Made by a program: the position numbers and the translations under genes. Below are positions 12,726 through 16,154 of a stretch of DNA of 16,154 bases, in pieces. Every line of letters starts with the position of its first letter. Position 1 is the first letter of the stretch. Source of the stretch: Syntrophobacterales bacterium (GTDB taxonomy: Bacteria; Desulfobacterota; Syntrophobacteria; BM002); the NCBI GenBank assembly GCA_030613915.1, contig JAUWKY010000006.1, positions 1-16,154 of the forward strand, given 5' to 3'. The notes under the pieces were generated by a model. That model was not told where the DNA came from, ran no database searches, and saw nothing but the letters and a program-made list of their open reading frames with translations.

Positions 12726-13871
12726 ATGGCAAGAAAAGGAAAAAAGAAACCTCGCCTTCTACAGGGAAACGAGGCCATTGTCGAGGGAGCCCTGGCTGCC
12801 GGTTGCAGTTTCTTTGCGGGCTATCCCATAACCCCTGCATCTGAGATCAGCGAGATTCTCGCCTACCGGCTGCCACAGATGGAAGGCACCTTTATCCAGA
12901 TGGAAGATGAAATTGCCAGCCTCGGAGCTGTAATAGGTGCTAGTCTGGCGGGGGCTAAATCCATGACTGCCACCAGTGGACCCGGATTTTCCCTCATGCA
13001 AGAAAATCTCGGTTTTGCTTGCGTGGCAGAGGTGCCCTGCGTAATTGTCAATGTGATGCGAGGTGGACCTTCCACCGGTCTTCCCACCAATCCCTCCCAG
13101 GGAGACGTCATGCAGGCCCGCTGGGGGACCCATGGAGACCATCCTATCATTGTTCTTGCCCCCTCGAGCGTGCGCGACTCATTTGACATAACGGTCAAGG
13201 CCTTTAATTTTTCGGAGCGCTACCGAACACCTGTTATTGTCCTCTCTGATGAGGTTGTAGCCCACACCAGGGAGACGGTGGTACTGCCTGACCCGGATGA
13301 GATCGAGGTGCTGGACCGGATTCGGCCAAGTATGCCCCCGGAATGGTACATCCCTTACAAGGATACCAGTAGCGGAGTGCCCGCCATGGGGATCTTCGGC
13401 GATGGTTATCGCTACCACGTCACCGGATTGATTCACGATATCCGGGGCTTTCCTACTGCGCGAACCGATGAGGTTGAGCCTTTTATGAGGCGGCTTTTTA
13501 GGAAGATCAACCAAAGCTTCCACGATATTCAGATTGTGAACCGTTTTATGACTGAAGACGCCGAGCTTATTGTAATAGCCTACGGTTCGGTGGCACGCTC
13601 TGCTCGGAGAGCGGTTCTGGACGCTAGGGAAAAGGGGGTCAAGGCAGGACTGCTCCATCTGGTGACGCTCTATCCATTTCCACGGAGAGATGTGGTGGCG
13701 ACTATCCGTGACGCCAGGGTGGTCTTGGTGCCGGAAATGAACATGGGGCAGATTTCCCGTGAGGTCAAGCGCGTCAACGAGGGGATGAGTCGGGTGGCGA
13801 CTCTCAATCGCATAGACGGCTGCATGATCACTCCTCAGGAAATTTACGAGCGGCTGATAAAGGAAGCATAA
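12726..13871 (+). CDS. korA: 2-oxoglutarate:ferredoxin oxidoreductase, alpha subunit
   Basis: This subunit of the CoA-dependent enzyme interconverts 2-oxoglutarate with succinyl-CoA, CO2 and reduced ferredoxin. Characteristic segments are GYPITPASE (32-40), the QMEDEIAS stretch (58-65), TSGPGFSLMQE (83-93) and RGGPSTGLPTNPSQGD (112-127); the RGGPSTG-type motif and the 381-aa length fit Kor-type alpha subunits. The ATG has AGAGG upstream. korB follows after 14 bp. Family membership is firm. The 2-oxoglutarate assignment rests on motif style and the neighbouring TCA-cycle genes; a branched-chain 2-oxoacid enzyme is the main alternative. Confidence 0.92.
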   Translation: MARKGKKKPRLLQGNEAIVEGALAAGCSFFAGYPITPASEISEILAYRLPQMEGTFIQMEDEIASLGAVIGASLAGAKSMTATSGPGFSLMQENLGFACVAEVPCVIVNVMRGGPSTGLPTNPSQGDVMQARWGTHGDHPIIVLAPSSVRDSFDITVKAFNFSERYRTPVIVLSDEVVAHTRETVVLPDPDEIEVLDRIRPSMPPEWYIPYKDTSSGVPAMGIFGDGYRYHVTGLIHDIRGFPTARTDEVEPFMRRLFRKINQSFHDIQIVNRFMTEDAELIVIAYGSVARSARRAVLDAREKGVKAGLLHLVTLYPFPRRDVVATIRDARVVLVPEMNMGQISREVKRVNEGMSRVATLNRIDGCMITPQEIYERLIKEA

Positions 13872-13885
13872 AGGAATAGACTGCC

Positions 13886-14722
13886 ATGGCAGAGATTACC
13901 AAACTCGTGCACAAGTATCTGCGTCACGACAAGAAATTTCCGCATGTCTGGTGCCCCGGCTGCGGCAATGGCATTGTGCTTGGGGCCATGATTCGGGCCA
14001 TAGACCGGCGTGCATACCGGAAGGACGACATCGTTATGGTTTCAGGCATCGGCTGTTCCGGTCGGCTACCCGTATATGTGGATTTCAATACCCTCCATAC
14101 TACCCACGGGCGAGCCCTTACCTTTGCCACCGGGGTAAAGCTTGCCAAACCAGAGCTCAAGGTCATAGTGGTGATGGGCGATGGCGATGCCACCGCCATC
14201 GGCGGCAACCACTTCATCCACGCGGCGCGGCGCAACATCAACCTCACGGCCATCATAATCAACAATAACATCTACGGGATGACAGGTGGACAGTACTCAC
14301 CTACCACCCCATACGGCATGAAGGCCTCTACCGCGCCATACCGCAACATCGAGCACGCCTTCAACATCGCCGAACTTGCCGTGACCGCCGGGGCCGTTTT
14401 TGTAGGCCGGGGGACGGTCTACCACGCCCGGTTGCTGGATAAGCTTATTGAAAAGGCTTTCGTCAAGAGGGGCTTTGGTGTGGTGGAAGTGATAACCCAT
14501 TGTCATACCCAGTATGGCCGCAGGAACAATATGGGAGATGCCGTGGCCATGATGAAATGGCAAAAGGAACATGCGGTGCGCGTCGAGAAATCGGCGGACA
14601 TGAGTGAAGAGGAACTCAGGGATAAGTTCACCATTGGCGTGCTGGTGGACAGAGAGCTACCTATTTACACTGAGCAGTATGAACTGGTGCGGAAACAAGC
14701 CAAGAAGACCATACCCAGCTAG
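13886..14722 (+). CDS. korB: 2-oxoglutarate:ferredoxin oxidoreductase, beta (TPP-binding) subunit
   Basis: This is the catalytic subunit with thiamine pyrophosphate and a [4Fe-4S] cluster. The TPP/Mg site begins at GDGDATAIGGNH (98-109) and closes with NNNIYGMTGG (126-135). Cluster ligands are C23 and C26 (WCPGCGNG), C57 (GIGCSGR) and C206 (THCHTQYG). The length of 278 aa is typical. AAGGA stands 10 nt before the ATG, overlapping the korA end. The last codons (Ser, stop) lie within the 24-bp repeat that also occurs after korD, so the repeat supplies this gene's stop codon. Confidence 0.95.
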   Translation: MAEITKLVHKYLRHDKKFPHVWCPGCGNGIVLGAMIRAIDRRAYRKDDIVMVSGIGCSGRLPVYVDFNTLHTTHGRALTFATGVKLAKPELKVIVVMGDGDATAIGGNHFIHAARRNINLTAIIINNNIYGMTGGQYSPTTPYGMKASTAPYRNIEHAFNIAELAVTAGAVFVGRGTVYHARLLDKLIEKAFVKRGFGVVEVITHCHTQYGRRNNMGDAVAMMKWQKEHAVRVEKSADMSEEELRDKFTIGVLVDRELPIYTEQYELVRKQAKKTIPS

Positions 14723-14739
14723 CAGCGGGCAGTTAGCAG
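14716..14739. repeat. 24-bp heptad repeat (xxxGCAG type), copy 2
   Basis: Matches 12634-12657 at 23 of 24 bases in the same orientation. It overlaps the end of korB and includes its TAG stop (14720-14722). Confidence 0.75.
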
Positions 14740-14769
14740 TATAACTAAGTAGCGAGAAGTAAAATGTAG

Positions 14770-14786
14770 GGTGGGCATTGCCCACC
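14770..14786. other. 7-bp perfect hairpin in the korB-korC gap
   Basis: GGTGGGC (14770-14776) and GCCCACC (14780-14786) flank an ATT loop. There is no T-run, and it stands within an operon, so it is more likely a dispersed repeat or mRNA-processing element than a terminator. Confidence 0.5.
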
Positions 14787-14848
14787 AATTAGGACCAGTC
14801 AGTGAGAAGAACAGGCGAGAGATTTAGTTTGATCAATTTGGATGAGTG

Positions 14849-15451
14849 ATGGGAAAACGCTACGAAATCTGTTTGAGTGGTTCGGGGGGACAGGGTCTCA
14901 TTCTGGCCGGGATTATCCTGGCTGAAGCTGCTGGCGTCTACGAGGGCAAACACGTTGCTCAGACCCAGTCGTATGGACCTGAGGCTCGGGGTGGAGCCAG
15001 CAAGGCTGAGGTAGTGATAAGTGATGAAGAGATTGATTACCCCATGGCCACCAGGTTGGACCTGCTGTTGGCCATGAACCAGAAATCATCAGATTCCTTT
15101 TACTTCGACTTGAAGCCAGAGGGAACTCTGGTGGTGGATTCTACCTTCGTGACTCAAACCCCCACCACCAAGGCCGTTTGTATCCCCTTCACTGAGATCG
15201 CCCGCAAGGAGCTGGGCAGGGAGATGGTAGCAAACATAATCGCCTTGGCCGCACTGGCAACCTTGACCAAGGTGGTATCATTGAAATCCTTGGAAGCGGC
15301 GGTGCTGGCCCGTGTTCCCAAAGGCACCGAGGAACTGAACAGAAAGGCGCTGCAACTCGGTAGCAAAGCAGCCAAGGCGATTTTGAAAGAGAGGAAACCC
15401 GAATCCATAAAGGGCCACGGTCCAGACCATGAGGATACTGCTTACGAATGA
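14849..15451 (+). CDS. korC: 2-oxoglutarate:ferredoxin oxidoreductase, gamma subunit
   Basis: This is the gamma subunit of the four-subunit oxidoreductase, thought to bind CoA and hold the complex together. Recognisable segments are GSGGQGLILAG near the N-terminus and QSYGPEARGGASKAEV about 30 residues later, which are hallmarks of the family. Length is about 200 aa. Two starts are adjacent, GTG at 14846 and ATG at 14849; the ATG is preferred because it gives better spacing (6 nt) to the weak GGA at 14840-14842. A 126-bp gap containing a repeat and a hairpin separates it from korB. The 3' end overlaps surE by 23 bp. Confidence 0.92.
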   Translation: MGKRYEICLSGSGGQGLILAGIILAEAAGVYEGKHVAQTQSYGPEARGGASKAEVVISDEEIDYPMATRLDLLLAMNQKSSDSFYFDLKPEGTLVVDSTFVTQTPTTKAVCIPFTEIARKELGREMVANIIALAALATLTKVVSLKSLEAAVLARVPKGTEELNRKALQLGSKAAKAILKERKPESIKGHGPDHEDTAYE

Positions 15452-16154
15452 TGATGGCATCTACGCCAAAGGAATCGAAGTCCTTCATGAACACCTCAGC
15501 AAGGACCATGATGTGGTAGTGGTGGCTCCCGAAACCGAGCAAAGCGCTGTGGGACATGCTATCACCCTTACCGATCCTTTGCGGGTGAAGTCTATAAACC
15601 GTAACGGGGCTTTTTTCGGCTATGCTGTAAAAGGCACCCCAGCGGACTGTGTCAAACTGGCTATAAACGAACTCATGAATCCGCCGCCGGACTTGGTGGT
15701 ATCCGGAATTAATTTGGGAGCCAACGTCGGCATCAACGTGATCTACTCAGGTACAGTGTCTGCGGCCACCGAGGGTACTATACTGGGAGTCCCTGCCATA
15801 GCGGTTTCCATCAACACCTTTAGTGATCCTGACTTCCGACCTGCAGCTCGCTTTGCCCGTTTGCTGGTACGGCAAGTGAAGGAGCATGGTCTTCCCCCGC
15901 ACACCTCTTTGAACGTCAATGTGCCGGCCATTTCTGAGAGTAAGATACGAGGCGTTCGGGTCACCCGTCAGGGTATCACTCGCTTTGTGGAAAAATTCGA
16001 CCGCAGGATCGATCCTCGGGAGAATGTTTACTACTGGCAGTGTGGCAGCACCCCGCCCCTTGAGGAAGATGGCGATACCGATGCTAGTGCCCTGGCGAAT
16101 GACTGCATTTCCATCACTCCCATTCAGCATGATCTTACCAATTACGACTTTCTG
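15429..16154 (+). CDS. surE: 5'/3'-nucleotidase SurE (3' partial)
   Basis: SurE is a metal-dependent survival phosphatase that removes phosphate from nucleoside monophosphates in the cytoplasm. The frame is open for 242 codons to the window edge, so the C-terminus is missing. Metal-site residues are D8 and D9 (LLTNDDG), S39 (EQSAVGH) and N95 (VSGINLG). KGTPADCV (68-75) and IYSGTVSAATEG (105-116) are further family marks. The ATG lies 23 bp inside korC and has no clear ribosome site, so translation is probably coupled to korC. In many Gram-negative bacteria surE precedes a protein-repair methyltransferase gene, which may lie just outside. Confidence 0.94.
   Translation, partial: MRILLTNDDGIYAKGIEVLHEHLSKDHDVVVVAPETEQSAVGHAITLTDPLRVKSINRNGAFFGYAVKGTPADCVKLAINELMNPPPDLVVSGINLGANVGINVIYSGTVSAATEGTILGVPAIAVSINTFSDPDFRPAARFARLLVRQVKEHGLPPHTSLNVNVPAISESKIRGVRVTRQGITRFVEKFDRRIDPRENVYYWQCGSTPPLEEDGDTDASALANDCISITPIQHDLTNYDFL

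Noticed and set aside
12305..15451. Pyruvate or 2-oxoisovalerate:ferredoxin oxidoreductase
   Set aside because: Alpha-subunit motifs (GYPITPASE, RGGPSTG) and subunit sizes fit Kor better, and the neighbours are TCA-branch enzymes; the branched-chain option is less likely but not excluded.

Overview
The window looks like chromosomal DNA of an anaerobic Desulfobacterota-type bacterium (sulfate-reducing or syntrophic). This is inferred from the gene set: a Wolinella-type fumarate reductase/succinate dehydrogenase with one five-helix dihaem cytochrome b, an oxygen-sensitive two-subunit class I fumarase, a four-subunit 2-oxoacid:ferredoxin oxidoreductase, and a CooC-like nickel-insertion ATPase of the CO dehydrogenase pathway. 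No species can be named from the sequence alone.

Layout. (1) Positions 2-3568, plus strand, hold a tightly overlapping envelope/signalling group: a membrane class III adenylate/guanylate cyclase (5' end outside the window), a membrane-anchored LysM polysaccharide deacetylase and a LysM/TPR lipoprotein. (2) Positions 3603-5249, minus strand, are a two-gene operon of a CooC-like ATPase and FolE2 (GTP cyclohydrolase IB), with a promoter and a dyad at the likely start site. (3) Positions 5250-6871 are mostly non-coding and contain one small minus-strand gene, 5700-5981, for a histidine-kinase dimerisation domain that lacks the phosphorylatable His. (4) Positions 6872-10115 are sdhCAB (frdCAB). 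(5) Positions 10226-11946, minus strand, are the fumarase alpha and beta genes, unusually separated by about 326 bp of repeats and hairpins. (6) Positions 11947-12304 are a divergent control region rich in dyads. (7) Positions 12305-15451 are korDABC, followed by surE, which overlaps korC and runs off the window end.

Together sdhCAB, fumarase and KorDABC form a contiguous branch connecting malate, fumarate and succinate with succinyl-CoA and 2-oxoglutarate. It could run oxidatively, or reductively with ferredoxin and menaquinol as electron donors; the sequence does not decide the direction. CooC and FolE2 fit a cell that also uses the CO dehydrogenase/folate C1 pathway, although no CODH gene lies in the window.

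The least explained material is between the genes. There are several unrelated arrays of degenerate 7-nt tandem repeats, a 38-bp palindromic element on both sides of fumB, a three-hairpin cluster between the fumarase subunit genes, and stacked dyads at the kor and cooC promoters. No tRNA, rRNA, CRISPR, insertion sequence or transposase gene was seen.
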